This document shows positions 35,801-46,386 of a stretch of 64,000 nt of DNA, piece by piece. How positions within the stretch are numbered: position 1 is the stretch's first letter; each line of letters opens with the position of its first letter. Origin of the DNA: Isoetes taiwanensis (Eukaryota > Streptophyta > Lycopodiopsida > Isoetales > Isoetaceae). The stretch covers positions 1,741,065-1,805,064 of the forward strand of contig JAJEKV010000135.1 of NCBI GenBank assembly GCA_021234155.1. Direction: 5' to 3'. The notes under the pieces were generated by a model. That model was not told the origin of the DNA, did no database searches, and saw only the letters and a list, made by a program, of their open reading frames with translations. The translations under genes were made by a program, and so were the position numbers.

Positions 35801-37559
35801 TAAAAAACTATGAATTGGGTTTGTGGCCATAAAGTGAGTTCTTGCTACTCGACAAATGAGTGTTGACATTTGGTAAAGGGTAGCGACAAAAGTATGAAAT
35901 CAGTATTTTGCCATGTTCATGTCTTCGGGTTTGTGACTTACGTGAGTGACTTCAGCTTCACAAGGTACTTCAAGTTTATGCTATTAGTAAGGATATACAT
36001 CACTAGGACAAAAGCCATGCTTGCACTTTCACAAGGTTCAATACTTCTTCTTGCCTTGTTGTTTGTTATATCAATGTGCAGAGAACTTTTGTTTATATTC
36101 GTTGGCCCTCAACATTTATCTATGAAGGATTTGCCTTTAAAGATGAAATAAACCAAATCAAAGCTGTCAAATGATCTATTCTTCTATTGTTGCTTATTCT
36201 AATTTAGTTTTTTTGCAGCACAAAATTGGAGAGGATATTCTATTCTATATTCTTGAAACCTTTCAGTTGGTCATGTTCTTTTTATATTCTCCGTATCTAT
36301 GAAATCCTCATGTGAACATGAAATCTCCTTGTAAACTATATGAGTTATCTAGCTTCTCTGGTGATTCATTTAAGTCAGTTCACCATGCAGTTGTGCCAAC
36401 CAGCTTGAGAAATAATATATGTTCCAACAGCTTGTGCATTATCTATACGTAGATAATGCATGTTCCTTGAAGCACACACCATCCTTGATATTTTGCTATC
36501 ATGCATAGTCTATTTTGCAAAGACAATATTTAATGCTAACGTTATGTAGGTGTTCCTTACCAACGACTTGCACTTCTCATTTCTTTATACATCACCATAA
36601 CTATTACTCTCCAGGATATGACATCTCTATGCCCCTAGAACAAGTTTTGGCCACATTCTCCAAATGAATACTACAAAAGAACAAAACAATAATGTGCAAC
36701 TATATGGTATTCCTAATGCATTATGTCTACAATTGAATTTATAGTCACTTATTCCACATCTAAGGTTTTTGTAACATATATGCAAATGGATCCTTTGAGT
36801 TACTTATTCCACGTCTAAGGTTATGCTTGAATTCGATTGCCCCAATTTCTAAAAAACTGACATTAGAGTTCACTGAACATAGTGAATATTACCCAAACAG
36901 GCAATCCAAAAGCATACCAAAACAAATTGTATCCTATTAACCAATAAGAATTCTAGCAACAGTCTTCTCATATGTAAAAAAGATGTTCATCTTTGTAAAG
37001 TGTACATCAATACCATGGCATAGATCAACATCTTCATACTGCTATGTGCCTTAATTTCCTCATTTCATTCAATTACTGACATAAAATGCATATTTGACCA
37101 AGTTACATCCTTGTAATATAAAATACTCAAGTTACATCCTTGTAATATAAAATACTCTATGTGCTTTGAGTGTTTTTCGATGCTTTTAAAGGAAGGCCAT
37201 GGCACAACAACGACCTTAATCATTTTAGAGTTCCCTATAAGTTCTCTTTCATAATTCTTGGCAATAGAGACCCAACTTACACGCAGTGCATGTAAAGAAA
37301 AGAAATGTTTCTAGATGATTATAAGCAATATAATTATCTCACAAAATGGAGGGCGCAAGACAAATAAAGGTAGAATCCAACTGTCCAGTGGTTGGATATA
37401 AAACTTTATAAGGTTCAAGCTTTAATATTTATTAGGAGATTAAATAAAGGGCTTTAAAAAAGCTGCATTAAAATTACCATTATCCATATCAAATTTTAAC
37501 ATGTTCTCAACTTTTTATCCATCATTTTTATTATTTTTTGAATTTACACCCGACGAAAA
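32871..37559. other. Unrecognised Helitron cargo
   Basis: 4.7 kb without a gene I can name. It has exon-like bits next to splice-like sites, for example after ATTTCAG at 33550 (MTLIPEKWRLVAEA) and after TCTGCAG at 33943. There is also a Ser/Pro-rich stretch at 35374-35574 (SPSRSSTPSSSTTSG, then PIPFGEDFDGVP). These could be captured exons of host genes. None gives a family match by eye. Short direct repeats occur at 37085-37155 (AAGTTACATCCTTGTAATAT twice). Confidence 0.4.
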
Positions 37560-37587
37560 GCCCAGCAACGCTGGGCACTTTTTCTAG
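37560..37587 (+). other. Helitron 3' hairpin and CTAG end
   Basis: Stem GCCCAGC / GCTGGGC with loop AAC, 7 bp, then CTAG. This is the termination signal for rolling-circle transposition in plant Helitrons. Confidence 0.9.
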
Positions 37588-39360
37588 TATAATACTAATG
37601 GAGTTTTAGGATAGTTTATGCGCAATCCTGTCCGTTCATTATTTTTAGGGTATTTTGGTCTGTTGATTTTTTTTTTTCCTTGTGGACAGTTTAGATTGAT
37701 CATGAGGCGATTAGAAAGCGCCTCCTGTCTCTTGCGACTATTGATGAGAATTCAGCATTATAAGTCATATGAGCATTCATGAGAAGCAGTGGCAGTGAAT
37801 GCATTTAGGGAGCAAATGAGCAGATAATGATCTAAGTTGAATCATAAGTTGCTGAAGGTTGTAAACTATGTTGCATGAAGACTTGAGCTAATATGTCTGC
37901 CTATGAGAAGCAGTGGCAGTAGGCCAGACAATCTTGAGCATTATGTTATTATCAAGGGTGCAAATGTTGATTATTGGTTGCTAGTTTAATGCTCAATAGG
38001 AAATGCTTGTTGAAGAAGAAAAACCTAATGTTAACATTGTTAAGGTTGCAAGAAGTCAGCATTTAAATTGGAAAAATAAGTTTCAATGGTCCGAAAGCCT
38101 ATTTCTAATGGTAATCCTGTGGGATATTTCGAAAACGTCTCGTTCTTTAAGTTTATCCTGTGGGATATATGTAGAGGTGAGATGAAGCCCGGATTGGAAA
38201 GTAGATCAGCTCCTTAACCGCCAGATTCGTCATTACAAAGGGAAGAACCTGTAATAATAAGTAGAGACGGTGAAATTAAGTGGTTGATCCGGCACAGAAG
38301 GGAGAAAATGCTCAGTCAACAGGGCTACAGTGATCGGGTCAATGCCCGATGAACAGTAACCGTGCTACAGTGTTTAAAGATTTAAAATTAAATGGTTTAT
38401 TGACCTTAGAACCATTGTGATTGCATAATATTGAGTCACTTGTATAATTTAGTGGAGATTAGAGACCATATTGTGGCTCTCCACTAGATCTTCATTTGCA
38501 CTATATGTGCTCATGTAATTTTGAATTGGAAAAATCTTGCTAGGCATTTCATCCATACCTTTGTGATAATCATATTCTTGTCTCAAAATTTCATCAACTA
38601 TGGCCACCAGCTCCCCAGAAGAGGCAATCTCCTTTATCATGAGAGTCTTATATAGTCTTATTACCTGTCTAATTCAGTAGCAGCCTCATCAACAAAGAGA
38701 AAAGAGAAGAAGAGTTTGAGTGATGGTTTCAAATGGCAATAGCTAGATGACGACGTTCGCCATGGCTAATACCTCTAAGGTGCCAATTTCCAACGGGAGC
38801 ATCGGCACAATTCTTAAGGCGCATTTCGAGGATAGACTGCCAGATGATTTCGTTTTGCTCAAAGGAAGGTAGAGAATGGGGAAGTCTGAGACCGGCAGCA
38901 TAGGCAGTAGAACAGGTTATTGAAGATGAAAGCCATACTCTTCTGAGTTGCCCTGCTTTTGAGATAGTCCGGAATCATTTTTTGACCTTAGCATTCCATT
39001 CCACGCTTCCACAACTTCTCAGAGCACCATCTGTGCATGACTTGGCATTATACATACTTGAGGTTCTAGATAAACGTCTGCAATTACTGAGCCCTCAGTA
39101 GTCATTATCTCTGCTTGTCTAGTATCATCATTACTGCAAAGGTTTTTCCCTTGAAAACCTTTCGAGGCAGGAGTTTTTTTAATCCTAGTAGTAATGATTG
39201 TACTAGTCCATTGTATGGGTCCCATGACCTATTGGTCTCCGTAGACGTTAAAAAAACTATTCTATTCTATTCTATTCTATTCCTTCACAGTAAGCGTATC
39301 AAGCAAGGCTTCTTCTTGGCTAACATAAGCCATGGAACCCAGAGAAAGATGGAGAGGCTG
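37588..39360. other. Outer Helitron 5' region, no gene recognised
   Basis: Starts with the Helitron 5' signature. Contains a short simple repeat (ATTCT)n at 39262-39282. The plus ORF at 38003-38185 shows no known domain. Confidence 0.4.
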
Positions 39361-39369
39361 TTTTGAGCC

Positions 39370-39840
39370 ATTAAGATGCATTTGCGGCTGACATAACCCA
39401 AAGATTTAGTTCTCTTCTATCTGATGTATATTATTCAAGGATGCATTTGCGGCTGATATAACCCAAAGATTTCAGCGTGGAGAGTTCCTCAGCACTTTGA
39501 GATAAATACTTTAAATACATGTCTAATTTAGATTTTCTTCTATCTAATGCATATTATCCAAGGATGCATTTGCAACTGACATAACACAAAGATTTCAACG
39601 TGGAGAGTTCCTCGGGAAGAATTTACAGCATTGGCTTTTTGTCCTTTGAAACAAATACTTCAAATCCATGTCTAATTTAGGTTTTCTTCTATCTGATGCA
39701 AGTAATATGAAGAAAAAGCTGTATGTGGTCATAAAGGTTGAACAAAAGACATGCTATCACGTTATGTAGTGTAGCATATTATCCAAGAGTACAATTACAG
39801 CTGACATACCACATATTCTAGCGTGGAGAGTTTCTCAGTA
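39370..39840. repeat. Tandem repeat, four diverged copies
   Basis: The phrase GATGCATTTGCGGCTGACAT or a close variant followed by AACCCAAAGATTT and a GTGGAGAGTT(T/C)CTC segment recurs near 39374, 39438, 39562 and 39790. Copies differ in spacing (64 to about 230 bp). The copies lie within the outer Helitron. Confidence 0.7.
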
Positions 39841-40559
39841 AGAATTTATACTTTTCATATGTAAATAAGGATCCATGTGCGTCCAAGGATGATGGAAACA
39901 AGCAACGAATATCCATAACAGGTATGCAATAGACATGTCATTATATCCACTTATTGCAATTGATCTTAATATATGTTGTAGATTCTATGCTAATATTCAA
40001 TTGTTTAGGCCTGTATTACCCAAGATTCATTACAAATCATCTTTTCCAAATGGTACTAATAATGGTGCCTTGATTGCAAACATCATGTGGTTCTTTATTG
40101 CTCATTATTATCTGCAAGAGGCTGCTAGCAGATAATAAACTTCCTAGAATAAATCCGTACATGCAAGTTGTTTCTTGCCCTTGCATTCATCTCTACTACT
40201 TGATACCATCTTGAAACTTGCCAATATGATATTCAAGTTGTGAGGCACTATATGGAGCAGACATATACAGATTTTACCCATTGGAGCATTTTATGTGTAG
40301 AGCAACTTGCTGCAAGAAATCTAGAAAGGATGGACAAAGAGAATACTGTCAGGATTTTCACGAAAATGCAGTGTATTTTCTTTGGTTCAAACATGACAAT
40401 GGATGAAATTTAAGATGCTCGGCAGAGATTAGTGCATCAAGTTCGGCTGAGGGTGAAGGACACAAATTTATGAGAGTACTCATCCCTTTGAATCTTGCTG
40501 ATTTAGGTAGTCGTATGCATGTGATATAAAGGATTACAGAAGATATCTTTGTGCACCGT

Positions 40560-41695
40560 TTCTTCATTCAATGCAGTTTAACACTGTGTTCTTTTGAAGA
40601 TTAGCCCATTATTGCTTGATAAAGGGACGTATGCCTATTTGTTTACTGACCCAATTCGTCAATTAGGTGAATCTTTGAGTCTTCTGCCCTTTGTTATTCA
40701 TCATGTTGCTGCTACAGAAAGAACTACATTCGAGTTGAAATTGTATTTCAGTTTCAATTGGAGTTTTAAGGTAAGGAGCAATGCGTTGAAGCTGGGTACA
40801 TCCTTGCTTCATGAAGTTTTAAGGATGCAAGCGAAATTTGGTCATGAAGTATTTTTTTCATCCAATAAAGTTTATAGGAACAATGTGTTGTTTTAGAAAT
40901 TAACGCAGCATGGACTGATAAGGGACTTATGGTCTTATTCCCTTTGCTGATCCAGTTCGTCAATTAAATGTAGTCCAAGTGACAGACTTCCAGTGCACTG
41001 ACCTGGATCAAGAAGGAATGCATCTACACAAGTAAAATGAAGAGCCAAAGTTAATAGATGGTCTCACATTCTCATATTTTTAGAAGGTACAAACAACAAA
41101 TGGACTGGCTTAAATTCAATCAAAACAGGAGCGTTTTCACTACGGTTGCCAATACAGCCAATATTTTTTTGCTATCCAAATACGGAGGCAGGGGAGATAA
41201 AGAGCAATGTGTTGAAGCTGGGTACATCTTTGCTTCATGATGTTTTGAAGTTATGCAAGCAACATCATCAGATAGTTTCTTCATTCAATGCAGTTTATAA
41301 GAACACTGTGTGTTTGAAGATTAGCCCATTATGAGTTGATAAAGGGACTTATGCCTGTTTACTGACCCAGTTCGTCAATTAGGTGAATCTTTGAGCTTCT
41401 GCCTTTTGTTATTCATCATGTTGCTGCTATGGAAAGAACTATATTGGAGTTGAAATTGTATTTCAGTTTCAATTGGAGTTTTAAGGTAAAGAGCAATGCG
41501 TTGAAGCTGGGGTACATCCTTACTTCATGAAGTTTTAAGGATGCAAGCGAAATTTGGTCATAAAATATTTTTTTCATCCAATTAAGTTTATAGGAACAAT
41601 GTATTGTTTTAGAAATTAATGCAGCATGGACTGATAAGGGACTTATGATCTTATTCCCTTTGCAGATCCAGTTCATCAATTAAATGTAGATGAAA
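40560..41695. repeat. Direct duplication of about 410 bp
   Basis: 40560-40975 and 41285-41695 match closely, for example AAGATTAGCCCATTAT and TATTTCAGTTTCAATTGGAG in both. A third partial copy at 41200-41275 (GAGCAATGTGTTGAAGCTGG) lies between. Small ORFs in these copies are the same shadow frame and are not supported as genes. Confidence 0.85.
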
Positions 41696-41784
41696 ATTTA
41701 TAGCATGTGAAGTTGGAACGTGCTCAGATCATAAAGGCTGTGTATCATGGCAATGTTTATGTTGGAGATATACGATTGAAATTT

Positions 41785-42202
41785 TAAGCAAGCACTCCAA
41801 CTTTATAAGACTATGCAAAACAGTTGCATAATGCCAAACATGTTGACTTTTTTTAGCGTTTTCAATGCTTGAACAAGCCTTACAGACCTAGGTGAGGGTG
41901 AGGAGGTCCATAAGCATATTGTGCATAGCAGAATTGAAGCATGTATCTTAATTTCCAATAAACGTCCTGATATATATGCAAAGTTTGGGCAGATAGCACT
42001 AGCAATGCAAATCTTTGATAAAATGTATGCCCGGGATGTAGGTACATGGAATGCAATTATTGCAGGTTATGTAAAAGCTGGAGATGAAAAAGCACCTAAA
42101 CTTTATGATGAGATGCAGGAATTTGGTGTAAATATTCTCATAACCATTTTCAATGCTTGTAGCAATAGTTTAGACATTGAAAAGGGATGTAATATGCTAT
42201 AA
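41785..42202 (+). pseudogene. PPR protein fragment captured by Helitron
   Basis: Pentatricopeptide-repeat proteins bind organellar RNA. From 41788 the frame reads QALQLYKTMQNSCIMPNMLTF, then SVFNA, stop, TSLTDLGEGEEVHKHIVHS, then DIYAKFGQIALAMQIFDKM, then ARDVGTWNAIIAGYVKAGDEKAPKLYDEMQEFGV. This is about three consecutive repeats of a PLS-class PPR protein. The stop lies where the family has Cys (TGA for TGC/T). ORF 41921-42202 is the open part. It ends after NACSNSLDIEKGCNML. No start or end of a full gene is present. It is a captured, dead fragment. Confidence 0.85.
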
Positions 42203-42984
42203 TCTCAAATCATTAAATGGTAATCTTGTTCTCTGTCTAGAAATGTATGAAGAAGCAAAAGCAAAGTCATGGCTTACAATGTGATCGCGTCAAACAACAA
42301 GCTCATCGTTTCTATAATGTTGGCAAGAGGCTAATATCTGATAATATTCATGCTTGAGAGGTGTTGGCAGTTAAGTTCACTCGACATGTGTAGTTGATGA
42401 TGTCGAATAGTACTTGAATGCCATAGATCTTTTGGCAGTGATTATTGTATTTGTATTGATCCGCTCATAGCATAGAATGCACCTATTATGGTGACTACAT
42501 AACATTCTAACATACGTGTCTTTGTATATTCATTTCTTTATCTTAATCCCTTGTGTTTGGGATGTACAATATAAGATCGGAGTCATTAGCAATGAAGAAA
42601 CGTGGATGCATGACTTAAGAGTCCAGTCTAAACTATTGCTACAAGCATTGAAAACTACTGTCTAAACCCTAAACCCTAAATCCAAGATAATAATTATAGC
42701 ATAAATTAATCAAATGTAATTAACATACTAACTAAACTTAAATTTCCAGCAAAAGAAATGTCAACATCTGTCTCTGGAATGAGCTTGCTTCAAAACAGGG
42801 AGCACAATTATTTGAAATTCTTGACGAAGCTCCAGTTGTCAAAATAATACGTCTTTGAATTAGTACAAATATAAACAGTTTTGATGCTTTGAACAACCAA
42901 TGTTATCTTTGATGTTGGGTAGATTAAAGGTCTACAAATACTACTTTCTATTTATATTATCTTTTGAGTTATGCTCGAAGGAAA
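42203..42984. other. Outer Helitron 3' region
   Basis: AT-rich with no gene. Contains two and a half plant telomere-type units (AAACCCTAAACCCTAAAT) at 42664. The end hairpin lies at 42985-43012. Confidence 0.5.
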
Positions 42985-43139
42985 GCCCAACAACGCTGGG
43001 CACTTTTTCTAGTAAGATATAATATTTTTTTTACATTCAATGATAGAAATAGAGAACTGAAAATTTTTAATTCTATTCTTGGAATCTTCTATAAGCTAGG
43101 TTGTCCTCCAAGAATTTCTTCACTTGGACTGTGCCGACT

Positions 43140-44570
43140 GTTCACCCCAAGTTCCTAAGAATGTTGGTGGTCATGCCTCCTTGGAGTGTGGTCACCAAGT
43201 CTTCGACCCTTCTCTCTGATGTGTAGACTGCGATGACGGCCAACTTGCCCTGCCGCCTATAAGGGACCGCGAAGTTAAAGATGCTTAACGCTATTGTCCT
43301 CTTGACCAGGATGACATGATCAATGTTTGAGGCCATCCGGGCATGTTTTCCGAATCCTGAGAGGGCAATCAGCATAAAAACACCTTCTTCTCTCCGTGGG
43401 CTGAATTGGCGGTGTATGACCGCTATCCTTCCATCAGTGAGCAATGGCAAGTAGAACCTGAGGGCTTTATCGTGCCCCCGCCTCCCCGCCTCCCTCAGGA
43501 TCGATTGCAGCCACGTGGTGTCTTCCGGAGTATTAGATCCCGGTCTGCTATCATCTCCCTGTAGTCGCCAAACATGGACCTAGAAGAGGTCAAGTTGATG
43601 CCGCCTCTCTCTTATCGGCCCCGGTGCCCACTGCGAGGAGTCTTTGGGTAGGGGCCCTTTTCGTTGTTTTCCTTCTGATTCCTATCCGCTCTTGGATCGC
43701 TATGAACTCCTCCTCTGTGGGTAACTCCTGCTGTGCCATCATCTGCCTAATGCTAGTGTAGGCTTCTATGTCTGTTGATGACTGGCCAGTGTACGTCCGG
43801 GCCTCCCTTATGCTGATGAGAAGTCTTGCGTCTCCTACCGATGAAGCCGCCGAGGCTCTTGGCGTAGGAGGTGTAGGAGCTCGTCTATCCTGTAACCCCT
43901 GTCCCTGCACTCTGGAAGGTTCTTGATGTCGTGTAGGGTCAGGTACGCTTCTCCTTGGATGATGACCGGGGTTAGATTGGTGATACCTAACCAAGTGGTG
44001 GAGCTGCCCTTGTTGCTCTTAATCCCTCCTCGAAGCTCGGAAGGTCTTCCTTTGCTTGTTGCCTTTCTTGAGTGGGGTCGACGTCGATGATGTCTTCTAC
44101 GTCAGACCCACGTCCTTCCTCTTCCTCCTGCTCTGCCTCTTCGTACTCCAGAAGCATCTGCTCCTCTTCACCTACTCCCATGGCCATGGGCTCAAGCTCT
44201 AGGGGTTGGACAGCGGTTCTCCTATCTGGATTTGGGATCTTTGGGACAGGAATATAGCTATAGCCGCAGTGTAGGAGAAATATCTTCTCCTATTTACAGC
44301 TACTGACATGTAGTTGGGCATGCAGGTAGCCTTATTTTCTAGGTACTTGTCTATCTTGGGAATGTCCTGCAGAGCTGTACGAAGGGCCATGCTTGGTGCA
44401 AAGTATCATATGCAAGGGGGAAGTTCTACCAAAGAGGGCCCTATCTTGGCATGGAATTCAGTCATGATCTCTTGGTAGTAGCATTGATGGTGGCATCCAC
44501 ATCGATCTCCTTCTGAAAAATAGCGAAGACCGAATCGATGTCAGCTTCTGCCACATGAGCAATGGCAATG
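43140..44570 (-). pseudogene. Unrecognised acidic-linker protein, broken (ORF B)
   Basis: A long minus-strand coding series behind a TATA box. Order: IAIAHVAEADIDSVFAIFQKE (about 44560-44500), then EIMTEFHAKIGPSLVELPP, then MALRTALQDIPKIDKYLENK (44390), then VPKIPNPDRRTAVQPLELEP, then an acidic segment at 44187-43990 (EYEEAEQEEEEGRGSDVED). After that come TGQSSTDIEAYTSIRQMM and EEEFIAIQERIGIRRK at 43590-43994, and a hydrophobic block VFMLIALSGFGKHARMASNI at 43142-43450. At least five frame changes are needed. Total would be near 450 residues. I do not recognise a domain. The frame bias over 1.4 kb and the promoter-like upstream DNA say it was a real gene. No start ATG is certain. Confidence 0.5.
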
Positions 44571-44600
44571 GAGTAGGGTGCAAATGAGGGTTGTGGTCCT

Positions 44601-44650
44601 ATTTATAGACGAAATCCTAATTTGGGGAAATTTTAGGGTTTGGGGATATC
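44601..44650 (-). promoter_or_regulatory. TATA box and telo-box of ORF B
   Basis: Minus strand reads AAACCCTAAAATTTCC, then CTATAAATAGG (TATA at 44607-44601). ORF B codons begin about 40-50 bp further. The layout parallels the promoter of the H3-like unit. Telo-boxes with TATA are common in plant genes of cycling cells. Confidence 0.6.
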
Positions 44651-44780
44651 TATCAATTTGAGGTGCTGCTATGCAATTCATAGGCAAACTAGGTTAAAGA
44701 GTGCATCCTAAAGATCCTATTGCAAAAAATTTCATCTAATTTGGAGGTAATTGGGATGAGTTAGGTCTAATTTGGTCTGA

Positions 44781-44850
44781 CCACTCACACAGTGCGCGAG
44801 AGCCATTTTCAAAATTTTTGGAAGTGGTCCTGGCGCACTCTGTGAGGGGT
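44781..44850. repeat. 70-bp imperfect inverted repeat, copy 1
   Basis: Arms CCACTCACACAGTGCGC and GCGCACTCTGTGAGGGG (15 of 17 pair), separated by about 35 bp containing ATTTTCAAAA. Lies 175 bp upstream of the ORF B TATA box. Confidence 0.85.
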
Positions 44851-44984
44851 GGGCTCTTGTTTGGGTCCAAGATAGCTCAAAATTTACAATCTAAGGGTGA
44901 AATTCTATCTATCTCGGCGAGTTAGGGCGGATTGTGCCCTCACTTTCTACATTTGGCCAAGTCTGAGCAGAGATCAGTGGTCAA

Positions 44985-45054
44985 CCACTCACACAATGCG
45001 CGAGAGGCATTTTCAAAAGGTTTGGAATTGCTCCTGGCGCACTATGTGAGGGGT
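44985..45054. repeat. 70-bp imperfect inverted repeat, copy 2 (abutted by hAT)
   Basis: Arms CCACTCACACAATGCGC and GCGCACTATGTGAGGGG. Same length and order as copy 1, starting 204 bp away. The hAT-type element begins at 45056, immediately after its last base, and the target duplication GAGGGGTC overlaps the end of the repeat. Confidence 0.85.
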
Positions 45055-45055
45055 C

Positions 45056-46234
45056 TAGGGTATTTTTTTAAGCGCCCTATATTTTTATAGGGCCAGAAAC
45101 AACTGGCTACTGGCCATGTAGAATAAATAACTTGGCGTAATTTGGCCTGACGATATTTTGCACCTTCTTGCTAAGATGGCGTAACTGAACTGGCGCAACT
45201 ATGATATTTTTATTTTGCTACATTAACAAATTGGCTACGAGCAAATTTGTATTGGTTGAGATAGAAACATGCTTTAGTAGTGAAAACACGACGTTGGCCA
45301 CAACCACCTAGGCGTCTTCCCCAAATAATACGTTCAAATTGCTTTGGATCATAGTCCTTATTATCTGCAAATTCATAGCCTTCATCAAGACCCTCAATTT
45401 GGCCTATGAAAGTGGACGTAGACGATGATATAGTGATGTGCCGCTTTGTTCTTGATGCCGCAGGTCCCAAGAACTCATTTATTCTCTTTTGTGAAGCCCC
45501 CTCCATGCTGCATAAATTTGATGATTGGCATCAACAAGTACTTTTGCACATCTGAATAATTTTGCACAATGGAATAGGGTAAAAACTAACCTGAATTGAT
45601 GAAGCTAAAGCTTAGATTGTAGATGGGAATGGATCTCCATCTCAACCAAATCATGAATACAAATCGGGAGTGCTCTGCAAATGACAATAAAATATAATAT
45701 TAAAATTATCATCCCATTCATATTCAGAGACTAACATCCTATTTATATTTATATTCACATGAATAATGAAACAAATGCATAGGAGAAGAACAGGAAAAAC
45801 ACAGGCTCGATAGGGCAGAATAAACTAAACCTGTATGAAAGGGTGGTTTCGGATGCTAGCTCGGTCAAATTAAAAAATATATATGAAACCCTAATCCTAG
45901 AGGACTATAAGTGGCGATTCTTAGATGGACATGTGGTCGAGATGTAATATGGCCACCCCCTACCCATTAAAATTTACCTTAGGTTCTAATTGGCTACCTC
46001 GATAAGTTTTTTGCCACGTACAAAAAATCGAATTGGCCACACCCTGCGCCTAGCCGAATTTAGTAAATATCGAATTGGCTACTAAATGAGTAAAATGTAC
46101 AAATTCGTGTTTTCAACTGGCCACTACCCTTCGGTCAGGGCATGAACGTATCCTACTCTGGCGTAGCCAACCATTTATGAAAAAATATGAATGTGTGGCC
46201 AACTGGCCCGGAGGGGCCACTAAAAAATACCCTG
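45056..46234. mobile_element. Non-autonomous hAT-type element
   Basis: Terminal inverted repeats: TAGGGTATTTTTTTA at 45056 and, reading minus from 46234, CAGGGTATTTTTTAG. Flanks: GAGGGGTC (45048-45055) and GAGGGGTG (46235-46242), an 8-bp target duplication with one mismatch. Both fit hAT elements. Subterminal repeats of GGCCA / TTGGCTAC / TTGGCGTA cluster at both ends (45100-45190 and 46010-46225). The minus ORF at 45210-45506 has no known domain and is not a full transposase. Confidence 0.75.
45210..45506 (-). CDS. Small ORF inside hAT-type element, unrecognised
   Basis: 98 residues, starting MEGASQKRINEFLGPAA and containing GYEFADNKDYDPKQFERIIW, then GRRLGGCGQRRVF. No transposase signature. 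It may be a captured exon or a relic. A low-complexity Ser/Thr patch (ISSSTSTF) lies near the start. No promoter or partner is evident. Confidence 0.3.
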   Translation of the reverse strand: MEGASQKRINEFLGPAASRTKRHITISSSTSTFIGQIEGLDEGYEFADNKDYDPKQFERIIWGRRLGGCGQRRVFTTKACFYLNQYKFARSQFVNVAK

Positions 46235-46386
46235 GAGGGGTGGGGTAAAAAATGCTGACTTTTGGTCCAAATTGGTTAATTCCAAATGCACATATCATTA
46301 ATACAACCTAATTACTTACAATTTTACACTTTAACATGATCAAAACATATTTTTGTATTTACAAAAAGTTCTGTAATTACAATAAG

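Larger units (their letters stand above)
28613..37587 (+). mobile_element. Inner Helitron (non-autonomous)
   Basis: Begins TCTATATATAATACTAAAGG at 28613 after A. Ends with the hairpin GCCCAGCAACGCTGGGC (37560-37576) and ACTTTTTCTAG to 37587, before T. The 7-bp stem is perfect and lies 7 bp before the CTAG, as in plant Helitrons. The start is shared with the outer Helitron over about 35 bp (TACTAAAGGAGTTTTGGGATAG against TACTAATGGAGTTTTAGGATAG). It holds a Ty3/gypsy element (29000-32860) and about 4.6 kb of unrecognised DNA. No replicase ORF. Confidence 0.8.
28609..43012 (+). mobile_element. Outer Helitron (non-autonomous)
   Basis: 3' end: hairpin GCCCAACAACGCTGGGC (42985-43001), then CACTTTTTCTAG (ends 43012), followed by T. 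5' end: ATAATACTAATGGAGTTTTA from 37589, matching the inner Helitron's start. Its first bases appear to be TCTA at 28609-28612, displaced by the inner Helitron, which joins at the T of 37588. Helitrons insert between A and T without target duplication, as here. No Rep or helicase is present, so it is non-autonomous. It carries a PPR fragment and two tandem repeats. Confidence 0.7.

Noticed and set aside
42661-42690. Telomere-like AAACCCT units
   Set aside because: Only about two and a half units; short interstitial telomere words are common in plants.
28609-43012. Rep/helicase gene in the Helitrons
   Set aside because: No Rep HUH motif or Pif1-type helicase block was seen in either strand's frames.
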